The notes beneath the pieces are model-generated. The model was given only the letters and a program-made list of their open reading frames with translations. It searched no databases and had not been told where the DNA came from. A stretch of DNA of 64,000 nucleotides, taken from contig NW_026529257.1 in NCBI RefSeq assembly GCF_026262505.1, forward strand, positions 1 to 64,000, read 5' to 3'. Source of the DNA: Trichomonas vaginalis G3. Lineage: Eukaryota > Parabasalia > Trichomonadida > Trichomonadidae. The translations under genes and the position numbers were made by a program. Of this stretch, positions 39,635 through 49,490 are shown piece after piece (the first letter of the stretch is position 1; the number at the start of each line of letters is the position of its first letter).

Positions 39635-41206
39635 ATGCAGAACGAACAGCTAAACGAATTTACTCCAGCAGAGCATATTCATCAGATTCGCTCATATTTC
39701 GATATCATAGACAATGCAGTTCAAATTGGTGACACTAATAGAAAATATTCTGACGCAAAGATTCCATCACAACCTGGAACTGCTAAAGATAACACATGGG
39801 TAACATTCAATCTCTCACCTCCTGGTGAAAATATGTTGGACCTTTACAATACATTCATTACGTATAAAATGGAAGGTCAATTTATTGTAGATAAAGAAAT
39901 TGGTTCAGGTTCCAATAAAACAAACCCACCAGGATTTTGGATTGGTTTCGATGACGCTTTCTATGCAGTTGCTGGATATCAAATCCTTGCAAATGGTCGT
40001 ATCGTATATTCTCAAGACAACGCAAGAGAAGAAGCATATATAACTTCAAACTCACAAACTACCGAACAAATAAAGAAAGTAGATGTTTTCTCAAAGACTC
40101 GACATGAAGATGTATGGAGTCATTCGGGAACATGCAGAACAGGACAAATTGTTAGTGGTCCAATTACAGCAGGAAAATCATTTGATTTTAAGCTTCGTTT
40201 AAGAATTCCTGTTAGAAGATTTTCCATTAGAAGCTATTCGATTTATTCCAGCTTTTGCAGGAACATTCAGCTTAAAGTAAAGTTCAGTAGCGACGCCTTA
40301 CAATGCACATCTATATCTGTAAATGATATCATTGCTTTCAATCCAACTCTTAAAGTTGCATTTGCTTCAGATTCAAATCCACCGACAAATAAATTTGTTC
40401 CATGGAATGAACCATTCACTATGATAACGAAGGCAGTAGAAGCTAGTGGAACAGTTACTATTACAACTGTAACCCAGCAACTATTTCGAACAAAGATGGA
40501 TTTTAATGAATGTTTCATTCATCCAAAGTCATTCTCTTTAGACCCTAACATTTATACAGAACTTGTAGAACATTATACAAACGAGGCTTTATGTTTTCCT
40601 GTTAAAGTTATGGATTGGATTCCTATGGACGGTTCATTCTCAAAGAATACAGATAGTTCAAGTGCAACATTTACAGCAGCTTATACGCCTATTAATGTTA
40701 AAAGTATTTGGGCACTATTTAGAAAGAAAGACAACTATTATGTTAATTTTGAGAACCCTAAGTTTAAATATCTTCAGCTTTCCATGGGAGCTTATGGAAA
40801 TATGCCTGCAGAACCTGAAAAATCATATGGACCTGTATTTTATGAAATGGTTGCGAACGCTTGCAATACAAACAATGATATGATAGGATTTAATGAAGAT
40901 GTTATGAGGTCATTGGTGGATGATGGTAGTGTGGAACATAAATGGGATAGCTATGACAACACACATTTCTTATGTGGTTTTCCAACAGAAGTGGACTTTT
41001 GCTTCCAGCAAGGTCAAACATCTACTGCTCCAATAACATACAAATTGTCTGTTAAAGGACCTATTGAACTAGCAACTGAAAACGTACCAAAGCCACTTAT
41101 TGGATTTATGAGGGATTGTTGCTTTGCCATTCAGGTGCGTGCTAATGGCATCCCAATAATAAGATTAGATGACTATAACTTAGCTACGGACGACAGTGAG
41201 GAATAA
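39635..41206 (+). CDS. Major capsid protein candidate (B)
   Basis: 523 residues, nearly identical to 12759-14333 apart from a short divergent stretch. Same TTTTTATCTGAAGTAAATAC leader. Beta-rich double-jelly-roll style protein expected to build the capsid. The open frame is kept over the full length. Confidence 0.68.
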   Translation: MQNEQLNEFTPAEHIHQIRSYFDIIDNAVQIGDTNRKYSDAKIPSQPGTAKDNTWVTFNLSPPGENMLDLYNTFITYKMEGQFIVDKEIGSGSNKTNPPGFWIGFDDAFYAVAGYQILANGRIVYSQDNAREEAYITSNSQTTEQIKKVDVFSKTRHEDVWSHSGTCRTGQIVSGPITAGKSFDFKLRLRIPVRRFSIRSYSIYSSFCRNIQLKVKFSSDALQCTSISVNDIIAFNPTLKVAFASDSNPPTNKFVPWNEPFTMITKAVEASGTVTITTVTQQLFRTKMDFNECFIHPKSFSLDPNIYTELVEHYTNEALCFPVKVMDWIPMDGSFSKNTDSSSATFTAAYTPINVKSIWALFRKKDNYYVNFENPKFKYLQLSMGAYGNMPAEPEKSYGPVFYEMVANACNTNNDMIGFNEDVMRSLVDDGSVEHKWDSYDNTHFLCGFPTEVDFCFQQGQTSTAPITYKLSVKGPIELATENVPKPLIGFMRDCCFAIQVRANGIPIIRLDDYNLATDDSEE

Positions 41207-41236
41207 AGGATGAACGTTTATTTTTAAAGCTTATAA

Positions 41237-41695
41237 ATGAGTTCTTCATCAAGCTCTCGTGAACCTTCACCATCTATGAAACAAACTTTACCAAACGATT
41301 ATGGAGCACCTATTGAATATTTCTTACGAGCTGCACAATGGCAAAGAGCAGTCTCACCAAGGTTAGGTGTTCCACCAGCTCCTGTCAAAAATAGCATTTG
41401 GTCAAGTCCTTATATAAAATATGGTCTCCCACTAGGTTTGCTAGCTACAGCAGGAGCAGTAATGATGTTGAAAAGAAATAAAGCAAATGTTGTAAATAAT
41501 ACTGAAGTAGCTGAAGTTAAACAAACTCCGACACCATCGCCAAAACCAACGCCTTCACAAACAACACCTTCAATGACTCCTGAACCTATGGAATTACAAA
41601 CTCCTGTTCAAAAGTCAACTCCAAAACCGACTCCAACATTTAAACCAGAACCTACACCACAAATAAATCGTAAAACTCCTGCGTTTCCTTACTGA
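41237..41695 (+). CDS. Membrane protein with Pro-rich tail (B)
   Basis: 152 residues, one hydrophobic span (YGLPLGLLATAGAVMML) and a TPSPKPTP-rich tail, as at 14364-14822. Differences from A cluster in the Pro-rich tail. Confidence 0.6.
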   Translation: MSSSSSSREPSPSMKQTLPNDYGAPIEYFLRAAQWQRAVSPRLGVPPAPVKNSIWSSPYIKYGLPLGLLATAGAVMMLKRNKANVVNNTEVAEVKQTPTPSPKPTPSQTTPSMTPEPMELQTPVQKSTPKPTPTFKPEPTPQINRKTPAFPY

Positions 41696-41743
41696 AAAAA
41701 TAACGTTATTTTTATTTAATATTAAAATTTTTATTTGATTGAA

Positions 41744-41986
41744 ATGACGACTAAAGTCACTGAAGCAATGAAACAAAAGTTTTTGGTAGAATACATTAAA
41801 TCAGGAATTATTCCAGAAGGTTTTTACATTCATACTATGAAGGATGGTAGAGTTCAGTTTAGAAAGATAAAGCAACCATTAGATAAAGAAGGAATTTTGA
41901 GAAAGATTAAACTTCATGAGGACAACATTGCTGAACTTAAGAAGAAGTTAGAAGAGTTGGAGAAAGCAGACGACAGTGAGGAATAA
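41744..41986 (+). CDS. Small coiled-coil protein (B)
   Basis: 80 residues, MTTKVTEAMKQKF to a C-terminal coiled coil and an ADDSEE end. The stop codon falls in the first bases of the right TIR. The ADDSEE-like end repeats the end of the capsid gene (TDDSEE). Confidence 0.5.
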   Translation: MTTKVTEAMKQKFLVEYIKSGIIPEGFYIHTMKDGRVQFRKIKQPLDKEGILRKIKLHEDNIAELKKKLEELEKADDSEE

Positions 41987-42638
41987 AGCAATGAATTCAA
42001 CAGGGTAGAAATGAGGTTAGAAATCGGGTTAGAAATCGGGTTAGATCTCACCACTTCACCTAAATTTATTTTTGTGCTATGTTTTCATACGTGTGAGGGT
42101 GGTGATATCATTTATTTTTTATTTTATTTTTTAAAATTATTTTTATTTTATTTGGATGTAATGACAGAACAAAAGCAACTCATACAAATCAAAACATATA
42201 ACAAACATACATTTAAACATTTATTCTTCCTTCCTGAGCATAACATGTTCTTTCAAATACATCCGAGACCAGTTGACTTTTCATTGACTGTTTATAAAGA
42301 TAGAAATAGTTATATCATTAAACCATACGATGACGAAGGTAAGTTATGTAAATTGTACGTTAAGAAGTTAGAGAAAGTTTATGGCTTCAAGTATGACTAC
42401 AATAGGGTTAACACTGATGATGAAGATATTGAGGAAAATTTATGAGAACATTAGTGAAGTTGTTAGTGAGAACGATAGTGAGGTGAAATTGTTGGCGGCT
42501 TTGTAAATATTTAAGGTTAAGTTAGTTTTTGCGTTCATGTTGTAAAATATACGTTAACGGTTTTGTAAAGTGTCAAATTCACAAGTATTGGGTAAGGTGG
42601 AACGCAGTGCCACCATACCCAAGACTTGTATACTAACT
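41983..42638. repeat. Right TIR of Maverick B
   Basis: 656 bp, inverted copy of 20942-21597. I saw no difference in the stretches compared by eye. Followed by target duplication GTTTT. Confidence 0.95.
42161..42445 (+). CDS. TIR-encoded conserved protein, right copy (B)
   Basis: Same 94-residue protein as 21135-21419. The upstream open frame through the T-rich leader is not part of it, since ATGTAA then ATG marks the start as in A and C. Confidence 0.65.
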   Translation: MTEQKQLIQIKTYNKHTFKHLFFLPEHNMFFQIHPRPVDFSLTVYKDRNSYIIKPYDDEGKLCKLYVKKLEKVYGFKYDYNRVNTDDEDIEENL

Positions 42639-43061
42639 GTTTTCGATACAAAAGAAATGAAAAATACTGCCAGAGTATTTCGTCACGCAATTGATTTAGT
42701 CAAATTAGTTCCACATGGAATTCTCACAGATAATGGAACAGAATTCATTGGAAAAGATTTTGAAGCGGTTTGCCAAGAATTCAATATAAAACATTTCAAA
42801 ACTCATCCGTACTCTCCAGAGGAAAATGGAAAAATTGAAAGGAGTTGGGAGACTCTTTTCAAGACAAAACCTGGAGTGAACGTCTTTGAGTTCATCCCCA
42901 ATGTTGTTTCCCAGTATAATAGGGTATGGAAACACTCCGCATTATTCAAACTCTTTGGGGAGAAATTAACTCCATTTGAGGCCTGGGAAAGAGGCCCCAA
43001 ATGGACAAAAGATCTCTGCGCTGAACCAGGCTTCAAAAAAATCTTAGAGATTAACAAATAA
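42639..43061 (+). pseudogene. Transposase of E, C-terminal part
   Basis: Continues the rve core beyond Maverick B: GILTDNGTEFIGKDF (second catalytic Asp), HPYSPEENGKIERSWETLF (catalytic Glu). A C-terminal domain with YNRVWKHSALFKLFGEKLTPFE recalls integrase-type tails. Ends LEINK. The frame that begins inside the Maverick TIR is an artefact. Confidence 0.75.
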
Positions 43062-43226
43062 TTTCAAAAACAAGAAAATTCAAAAAATCACAAAAAGGAA
43101 GTTAAGGAATAAACACTTACATTTATTACATTTGGATTTTTTTTAAATTCAGTATTATTTTTAGAAATAAGATAATATAGTTCTAAATAAAACAAAGAAT
43201 GTTAAGAATGAAGAAGGAATTAGCGG

Positions 43227-43411
43227 ATGCAGCCGAAGCACGCTCACAAATTACTCTCAATATCCACTCAAATCATACAAAGTTTTGTCGAATAGTTTGA
43301 TATAAAGACAAAAAATTTACAATTTTTAATTAAATCCGAACAATCTTACATATGCAGCCGAAGCACGCTCACAAATTACTCTCAATATCCACTCAAATCA
43401 TACAAAGTTTT
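43227..43411. repeat. 60-bp direct repeat in E
   Basis: ATGCAGCCGAAGCACGCTCA and the next 40 bases occur twice with a 125-bp period; the two copies appear identical. Confidence 0.85.
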
Positions 43412-43675
43412 ATATTTTTCATTTATTGTTTCTTAATAAAGAATTTACTTTAATATTCTTAATTGTTTTCTTTTTTATATTTAATTTTTGATATCTATTT
43501 TAAAAAACTTATACAAATTCGAGTCAGCTAATAATTTAATTGAAAAAATAAAAAGAAAACATATAATTTTTAATCCGTCTAATTGAATAAGCAATATTAT
43601 AAATATTATGTTAAACGGTTAATTTTTTCTCAAAAAAAATTATTTCGAATTTCCGAAATTTTTGAAATTTTGGCT

Positions 43676-43856
43676 GAGAACTATGGTCTGCGAGGTACAT
43701 AGATAGAATCAGTACCTCGCAGACTATAGTTCTCTATATGGCGCCGAAAAATTTTTGGTGAAATGCAACGACATTTCACCAAAAATTTTTCGGCGCCATA
43801 GGAAGAATTGGAGGGTGTGAGATACTATTACATGCTATAGTACTCACACCCTCCAA
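43676..43856. repeat. Three back-to-back long hairpins in E
   Basis: Hairpin 1: 43676-43698 with 43712-43734 (23 bp, one G-T pair). Hairpin 2: 43737-43765 with 43772-43800 (29 bp, perfect, 6-nt loop, centre GGCGCC-rich). Hairpin 3: 43808-43830 with about 43837-43856 (one bulge). They follow with gaps of 2 and 7 nt. Confidence 0.9.
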
Positions 43857-44411
43857 CTCCCAATCAAAATCGCATAAAATTTGCTACTTATCTTCAGATT
43901 ACCTCCCATTATAAAATATATCATTGCTATCTCATTGTACTATATTTCCACCCTATTGTATTTAAAAATATAAAATTTTTTGATAATATATTTTTATATC
44001 TTGAATTTTCAAACAATATATTCACAGATAATATAATGGGAAATCTATCTCAACCTAGCCTTAAAGTACCAAACTCCTGCTTGCATTCTCACTCACAAAT
44101 ATTAAAATCCATCTCCAAAAAACTAAATTCTTCACAATTTTTTTAAAATCGAGAACATAAAAAACGTATGCATTCAATAATTTAAGATACTAACAAATAT
44201 TAAAAACTTCAAAATATCAGATATTAACGTTTTTCAATTAAAAAAATATCATTTTGCTTTTCAATTCGAACATAAATCTTAAATATTTTTAATTAATATC
44301 TGATTTACAGCATTATTATCCATTTATAAATCTGACAAATAAATGACAAAACCATCATAAATAGTGCCACTTTTTGTCAAAAGTGAAGTCACGCTATTTT
44401 TCATGCACAAC

Positions 44412-45079
44412 AGATCTGTTGATTGATTCTTCAAGTGAAATAACACGATATTTAAGATCTTCGATGAATGAACTTTGTTCGGCATATCGATGTTCGTTGA
44501 AAGAAACTTGTGATTGTAATTTTTGATTGATAGAATAAAGTTTGTCTGAACTTTCTTTCATTTCGTTGTATTCTGATTTGAGTGATAAAAGTTCTGAATT
44601 TAATGATGAGAGTTTTGTATTCGATTCTGTTAACTGTTTTCGAAGTGAAATACATTCTGATTCCGACTCTGTGAGTTTGATTGTGTAATATTCACCTGAT
44701 GAAATTAATTCTCGATTCCTTTCGTTGAGTTCTGATATCTTTCGTTTAAGATTTTCGACTTCTTTCTGACTTGATGTTAATTCGTTATTCATTTGTTTCA
44801 TTTCAAGTTTTGATTTTTCAAAATGTCTTCTTGAATATTCTTAAGATGATCAAGATTTTTTGTAAGTTCGATATTTGTTTTCTTATATCGTTCGTTTTCA
44901 TGTTTGATCTTAATTAATTCTTCTGATATTTTGACTGATGCTTTCTTCTGACTTTCACACTCTGTTTTTGAAACTTTTAAATCTTCTTTTAGTTTTCGAA
45001 TTTCATAAATATAACTCTTGATGCAATTTGAATAAATATCTTCTGTATGTGAGTTCACAATTTCTTGTTTCATTTTCAT
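44412..45079 (-). pseudogene. Coiled-coil protein gene, 5' half (copy 1)
   Basis: Starts MKMKQEIVNSHTEDIYSNCI. The coiled coil runs from ELRKLKEDL-like heptads through KHENERYKKTNIELTKNLDH. Compared with copy 2, one base is missing near 44818 (TTTTCAAAATG against TTTTCGAAAATG), which shifts the frame. So copy 1 has both a frameshift and the E insertion. Inr 5-11 nt upstream supports the start. The 3' half is 19145-19676. Confidence 0.75.
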
Positions 45080-45084
45080 TATTG

Positions 45085-45090
45085 AAATGA
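45085..45090 (-). promoter_or_regulatory. Trichomonad Inr before coiled-coil gene
   Basis: TCATTT on the minus strand, followed by CAATA and the ATG at 45079. Fits the trichomonad Inr rule. Confidence 0.65.
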
Positions 45091-45520
45091 TTAATTAACA
45101 AGAATAGTTTTGTATATATAATCTATGTGATCTTCATAATTTGTTTAATATAGAATATCACTATCATCAAATAAATACAAACAAATTGATTTAATATTAT
45201 TATTAGATCAAATAATACAGTATTTGAAAGGTTTATTTCATTTTGTAATTAAAAATACTGTTTTCTGATATAAATTCGTTATACTTATATATTTTCCATG
45301 TATGTAATAACAAATTAATTAAATATGTGGATCAAAAACATTGTATTAAGACTAGAATCTTTAGAAACTCGTTAATACTTGTCGAATCTCTGTCATGAAC
45401 ATTGCCAATTTAATGCAATTAGTTGTTTTGATATACTGATTCATCAATATATTCCTTCTAATTCGGAAGAAAATATGAATCAAAGAAAAAAAATTAATAA
45501 AAAAGTGTTGGAATTTTTTA
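45091..45520. other. Spacer between duplicated units
   Basis: AT-rich; 45165-45480 matches 17395-17715 upstream of beta-helix copy 1, so it is part of the duplicated unit. No gene. Confidence 0.6.
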
Positions 45521-46545
45521 ATGTCACGTTTCAGTGATTTTCTCTCTTCGGAGAGATTATCACTTTCATCATTTTGAAAATATTCCAAAAAACATCTGGT
45601 ATGAATTATATGGTGAAAATAACAAAACAAATCCAACAACATGTATTAATTGTTCAATTTCTGTTACTAATTCCGAATGTTTTGTTTTACTTAGTTTTTT
45701 TCATGATCTTGAAGAAGGTGCTATTTCAATTACAACGGATGATATCAAATTATTACATTCCGAATGTTCATTCAATGACTGCAAAAGGAGTGACTTTGGA
45801 GGTTCTGTTTACGTGAAAGGTCATAATTCAGTTATTCAACATCGATGTTGTTCATTATATTCACAAGCATCAAATTATGGACAACATTCATGTTCATCTT
45901 TATCCGATGGAAATTTTAATTATTTTCTTGAAAGTTGTGTTTCATCATGTGGAAAAAAAGAAGAAGGATATGAAACTATTTATTGTGACCATGGTATTAT
46001 TAATATTGGTTATTCAAATATTAGTAATAACAATGTCGGAGATATTGCAGCAGCATATGGAATAGCACCAGAAAATTCAATTGGAAAAGTCAATTTTTGT
46101 TCAATTTGTCAAAATCATTGCGATTATTGGATTCTTATGCATTATGATAGTGGATATCCAACATATTATCTTATTAATAGTAATATTCTAAATAATTCAC
46201 AATCAAGTACATTTGGTATCATTGTTGTACTAGAAAAATGACTATTTCTAATTGTTCAATTTTTGGAAATTTTGGAAATGGACCATTGATTTATAATAAT
46301 GCTAATCATTAAATAGAATTGTCATATTGATAATTTAACATATACTTAACCTCACAGATAAATTCAATATTGATTCCATTACATCTTATCATTTATTTTC
46401 ATATTTTTCAACTAATAATTGTTTAATTTCATTCAATCATAATACTAAAGAAACATTTATCAAACAGAAAGTCAAATATAAAGAAGGAAAGTATATTATT
46501 CATATTTCAATTCCATTCTTTGTATTTTTGCTTTCAATAAAATAA
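45521..46545 (+). pseudogene. Beta-helix surface-protein-like gene, copy 2
   Basis: Duplicate of 17729-18767 with the same short MSRFSDFLSSERL opening that ends early, and the same long open stretch from 45534. The frame is lost near 46220 and again after 46300 through small deletions relative to copy 1 (for example near the GGTATCATT and GCTAAT stretches). Clear Ser/Asn/Cys beta-helix repeats remain. Host pseudogene. Confidence 0.65.
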
Positions 46546-46932
46546 GAATGATATTCAGAATTTTTTCCCTTAATTTTCTTCACATGTGTTTCTTAAGGTT
46601 AATATTTCTTAGAATGGTCTATCATCTATTCTCTACCAATAAAAGTGGGTTTGACCCCTGAATTATAAGGTGAGCGATAAAATTTGTTCCGAAATTACAA
46701 AATTAACTCAATATGACAAAAATATTTCACAAATATTAATATCGGTCATCATAGACGCAAGTAACATAAAATCAAAAGTAAGCTATAGTTTTGCAAAAAC
46801 ATTACTTAAATATTATGAAACAGTTTAACATAATAATTATCAAAACAAACAAACAAATAAATAATAAATTAATAATTAATTTTCTTGAGGATTGGAATCA
46901 GAATTAGAATATGTTGATAATGATAGTGATGT
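46546..46932. other. Spacer after beta-helix copy 2
   Basis: Counterpart of 18768-19144 but diverged; the inverted repeat seen there is not kept. No gene. Confidence 0.5.
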
Positions 46933-48026
46933 TCAAGGGAATGAAACTCGTTTGGATGGAGATGGATTTGGTGAATTGTGTGAAGAAATTTTGTCTTGAA
47001 TTCGAAGAACTGTGCGCTGTAAATTATTGAATGATCGTTCAAGGTCTTCGGCAAATATTCGTGCTTCTTCTGCTTCTGATGCTGACTTCTTTTGACGTTC
47101 AATAGCAAGATCAAAATCGCGATGACTTGAAATAAGTTGATTTTGTAATTCTTCAATAGTGGAACTTTGTTTAATCATAGATTGTGTATATTCTTCTTTC
47201 TTATATTGAAGTTCTTCTTCATATCGTCTCAAACATTGTTCTGCTTCTTCGGCTCGTTTCAATAATGAATTATGTTGTGAACGAAGTGTTTCAATTTCTT
47301 TGTCATATACACGTGATGTTTCTAATTGTTCTTGTGCATGTTGTAATGCATCTGTGATAGATTGACATTTATTTTCGCTTTTCGATAGTTGATCACGTAA
47401 TGTTGAAATTGTTGAATCGCGTTCACAAACAATCGATTCAAGTTGTTTAGATCTGTTGATTGATTCTTCAAGTGAAATAAAACGATATTTAAGATCTTCG
47501 ATGAATGAACTTTGTTCGGCATATCGATGTTCGTTGAAAGAAACTTGTGATTGTAATTTTTGATTGATAGAATAAAGTTTGTCTGAACTTTCTTTCATTT
47601 CGTTGTATTCTGATTTGAGTGATAAAAGTTCTGAATTTAATGATGAAAGTTTTGTATTCGATTCTGTTAACTGTTTTCGAAGTGAAATACATTCTGATTC
47701 CGACTCTGTGAGTTTGATTGTGTAATATTCACCTGATGAAATTAATTCTCGATTCCTTTCGTTGAGTTCTGATATCTTTCGTTTAAGATTTTCGACTTCT
47801 TTCTGACTTGATGTTAATTCGTTATTCATTTGTTTCATTTCAAGTTTTGATTTTTCGAAAATGTCTTCTTGAATATTCTTAAGATGATCAAGATTTTTTG
47901 TAAGTTCGATATTTGTTTTCTTATATCGTTCGTTTTCATGTTTGATGTTAATTAATTCTTCTGATATTTTGACTGATGCTTTCTTCTGACTTTCACACTC
48001 TGTTTTTGAAACTTTTAAATCTTCTT
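46933..48026 (-). pseudogene. Coiled-coil protein gene, copy 2, 5' end cut by D
   Basis: An open coiled-coil frame from 48026 to the stop at 46933 (about 363 codons) covering both halves of copy 1 without E: SQKEVENLKRKISELNERNR, SLNSELLSLKSEYNEMKESS, LKRAEEAEQCLRRYEEELQ. Shows the empty site for E at 47449-47464. Element D replaces the first codons and promoter at 48027. Confidence 0.75.
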
Positions 48027-48315
48027 AGTAGTAGGATAGGAAGGGTTTTGTGACTTTTTTTGTAAACGTAAGAATTCGTACAATATCGAGCGATTTTGTA
48101 TCATTTTTTTAACATATGAAGTAAAAAATGTATGATTCTTACGGTTTTTATTCTTACGTTTTTGAATAAATCAAGATTTAAAAAATTTTCAAAATTGTAA
48201 GACATTTACACTCAGCCCATACATAATGAAATAAAAAATAATTTTTTAAAAAAATAAACTTTAAAAATTCATGTCTTACATTTTTTGAATAATTTATTTT
48301 TTTATTTTGTATGAA
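48027..48315. repeat. Terminal region of D
   Basis: No gene. Contains TTCTTACG repeats, an inverted pair TGTAAGACAT (48197) and ATGTCTTACA (48273), and a T-rich leader ending TTTTGTATGAA before the first gene. Presumed left TIR; the partner is outside the window. Confidence 0.5.
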
Positions 48316-48789
48316 ATGAACAGCTCAAAATTCGTGACTGTGAATCAATTAATGGATAAACTTTCACCAATTCTCACACAGGTTAAACAAGTAGACGTTT
48401 ATTTTGATGATTACATACAAAGTTTATTTTATAAAGGGAAGTTTAATATTAAACCTATTGCTTTTGCATTTGATGGTAAATTAATCGAAAATTCAAAAAT
48501 TTGGGAATTAATTCCGGATATTGAATTTATAACAAATATTAAGGATAAATGGTTTAAACAACAAAATCACCTCACTAAAGTTCTTTGTAGATTAATGATT
48601 AAAACTGAGGAAAAAGAATTTAACGGGTTTAAATATCATCCATGTAAAATTTTAGAACTTGGTAACGAAAAACTTCAGAAAAAATTAAACGAAAGACTAT
48701 CAAAAGATAAAGTTGAAAGCGTAAATAAACTCGCTAAAGGTAATGGTAATGATGAAGATGAATTTGATGAGTTCAACATAGAACTTTAA
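48316..48789 (+). CDS. Hypothetical protein of D, 157 aa
   Basis: From the ATG of MNSSKFVTVNQLMDKLSPIL; the preceding TTG-TAT-GAA codons are leader. Includes QVKQVDVYFDDYIQSLFYKG, IPDIEFITNIKDKWFKQQNH and an acidic end (NGNDEDEFDEFNIEL). Acidic tail as in the TIR gene of A-C, and the same place next to the TIR, but I see no sequence match. Function unknown. Confidence 0.5.
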   Translation: MNSSKFVTVNQLMDKLSPILTQVKQVDVYFDDYIQSLFYKGKFNIKPIAFAFDGKLIENSKIWELIPDIEFITNIKDKWFKQQNHLTKVLCRLMIKTEEKEFNGFKYHPCKILELGNEKLQKKLNERLSKDKVESVNKLAKGNGNDEDEFDEFNIEL

Positions 48790-48793
48790 GAAA

Positions 48794-49162
48794 CTAATGA
48801 TTATTTGAATTTATGAAATCAATTATTTGATTCATTCTTTCTTCAATCTCTTCTATTCTTTTTGTTAAATCATCTATTTTCATTAATGAGGTGATTCTTG
48901 ATTGAGGAATAGATTTCAAACTAACCACCCCTTTTATTTTTGAAATTTTGAATCCATCAACTTTAAACATTTTATTCAATTTACACGTTGTCAATTCTTC
49001 AAATAATTTTTTATTATTAGCATAATAGTCATTAAATTCTTCAACAGATGAAAAAATTTTTATTTCAGTAATTGGTTTAACAACGTTTATTTTTTGATGA
49101 ACATTTTCACTTTCATTTATTTCTTCCTCCTCTGTTTCATTTATTTTTAAAATCGGTTTCAT
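48794..49162 (-). CDS. Hypothetical protein of D, 122 aa
   Basis: MKPILKINETEEEEINESEN, then FSSVEEFNDYYANNKKLFEEL and a C-terminal coiled coil (LTKRIEEIEERMNQIIDFI). Convergent to the first gene by 4 nt. The KVDGFKISKIKG stretch recalls the small coiled-coil proteins of A and B (MKDGRVQFRKIK); possible distant relative. Confidence 0.45.
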   Translation of the reverse strand: MKPILKINETEEEEINESENVHQKINVVKPITEIKIFSSVEEFNDYYANNKKLFEELTTCKLNKMFKVDGFKISKIKGVVSLKSIPQSRITSLMKIDDLTKRIEEIEERMNQIIDFINSNNH

Positions 49163-49229
49163 TTATCATTAAATAAAAATTAGAATATAAGTGATGAAAT
49201 ATATTTTTTTAATTAATATTAAATCAGAA

Positions 49230-49466
49230 ATGGCGGCAGGATTCTTTAAAAAATTATGGGATGGAATTAAGAAAGCCGCGGGTTGGGTTCATAAAAAGAT
49301 TATTAAACCCATTGCAAACTTTTTGGCACCAGTAGCGAAAACGGCAGGAACTATCATAGGTGGAGTATTAGGTACTAAAGCGGGTAATCCGGCGATGGGA
49401 GCACAATCAGGTAACGCAATTGGTGGAATAGCTGAAGGAATACTTAATAAAATAGGTGGTAGATAG
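49230..49466 (+). CDS. Small amphipathic virion-type protein (D, first)
   Basis: 78 residues from MAAGFFKKLWDGIKKAAGWVHKK. An amphipathic basic helix is followed by a Gly/Ala-rich hydrophobic segment (TAGTIIGGVLGTKAGN). Minor capsid or membrane-active proteins of adeno-like viruses have this style. The more upstream ATG at 49191 would add a hydrophobic leader and is less likely. Confidence 0.5.
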   Translation: MAAGFFKKLWDGIKKAAGWVHKKIIKPIANFLAPVAKTAGTIIGGVLGTKAGNPAMGAQSGNAIGGIAEGILNKIGGR

Positions 49467-49490
49467 TGGAAAAATAAATAAATATTATTT

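Larger units (their letters stand above)
20942..42638 (+). mobile_element. Maverick/Polinton B, complete
   Basis: 21,697 bp between two 656-bp TIRs that appear identical. Target duplication is GTTTT (20937-20941 and 42639-42643). Order: TIR gene, small virion-type genes, packaging ATPase, unknowns, tail fibre, integrase, cargo (two KilA-N genes, tRNA-like unit), polymerase B, minor proteins, capsid candidate, membrane protein, coiled-coil protein, TIR gene. It is structurally complete at both ends but is a fossil with about twelve breaks over several genes. Identical TIRs point to a recent insertion, or to gene conversion of the ends. I recognise no adenain-like protease. Confidence 0.95.
19677..44411 (+). 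mobile_element. DNA transposon E (about 3 kb) split by Maverick B
   Basis: Ends TGCATGAAAAATAGCGTGAC (from 19681) and its complement at 44389-44408 form a TIR of about 33 bp. It is flanked by a 16-bp duplication of the coiled-coil gene. Without B its length is near 3.03 kb. It encodes an rve-type DDE transposase with no capsid or polymerase gene, so I treat it as a plain DNA transposon; it may belong to an IS481- or Ginger-like group. The long 3' non-coding part has a 60-bp direct repeat and three strong hairpins. A 16-bp duplication is unusual for this kind of enzyme. Confidence 0.8.
43062..44411. other. 3' non-coding part of transposon E
   Basis: 1.35 kb without a gene, AT-rich. Holds a 60-bp direct repeat (43227-43286 and 43352-43411), a cluster of three long hairpins (43676-43856), and the right TIR with TGTCAAAAGTGAAGTCACGC. 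Confidence 0.75.

Noticed and set aside
43737-43800. GC-rich stem of transposon E as a member of the double-hairpin family
   Set aside because: The stem is 29 bp and mostly AT except for GGCGCC; it lacks the paired short stems with 3-nt loops.
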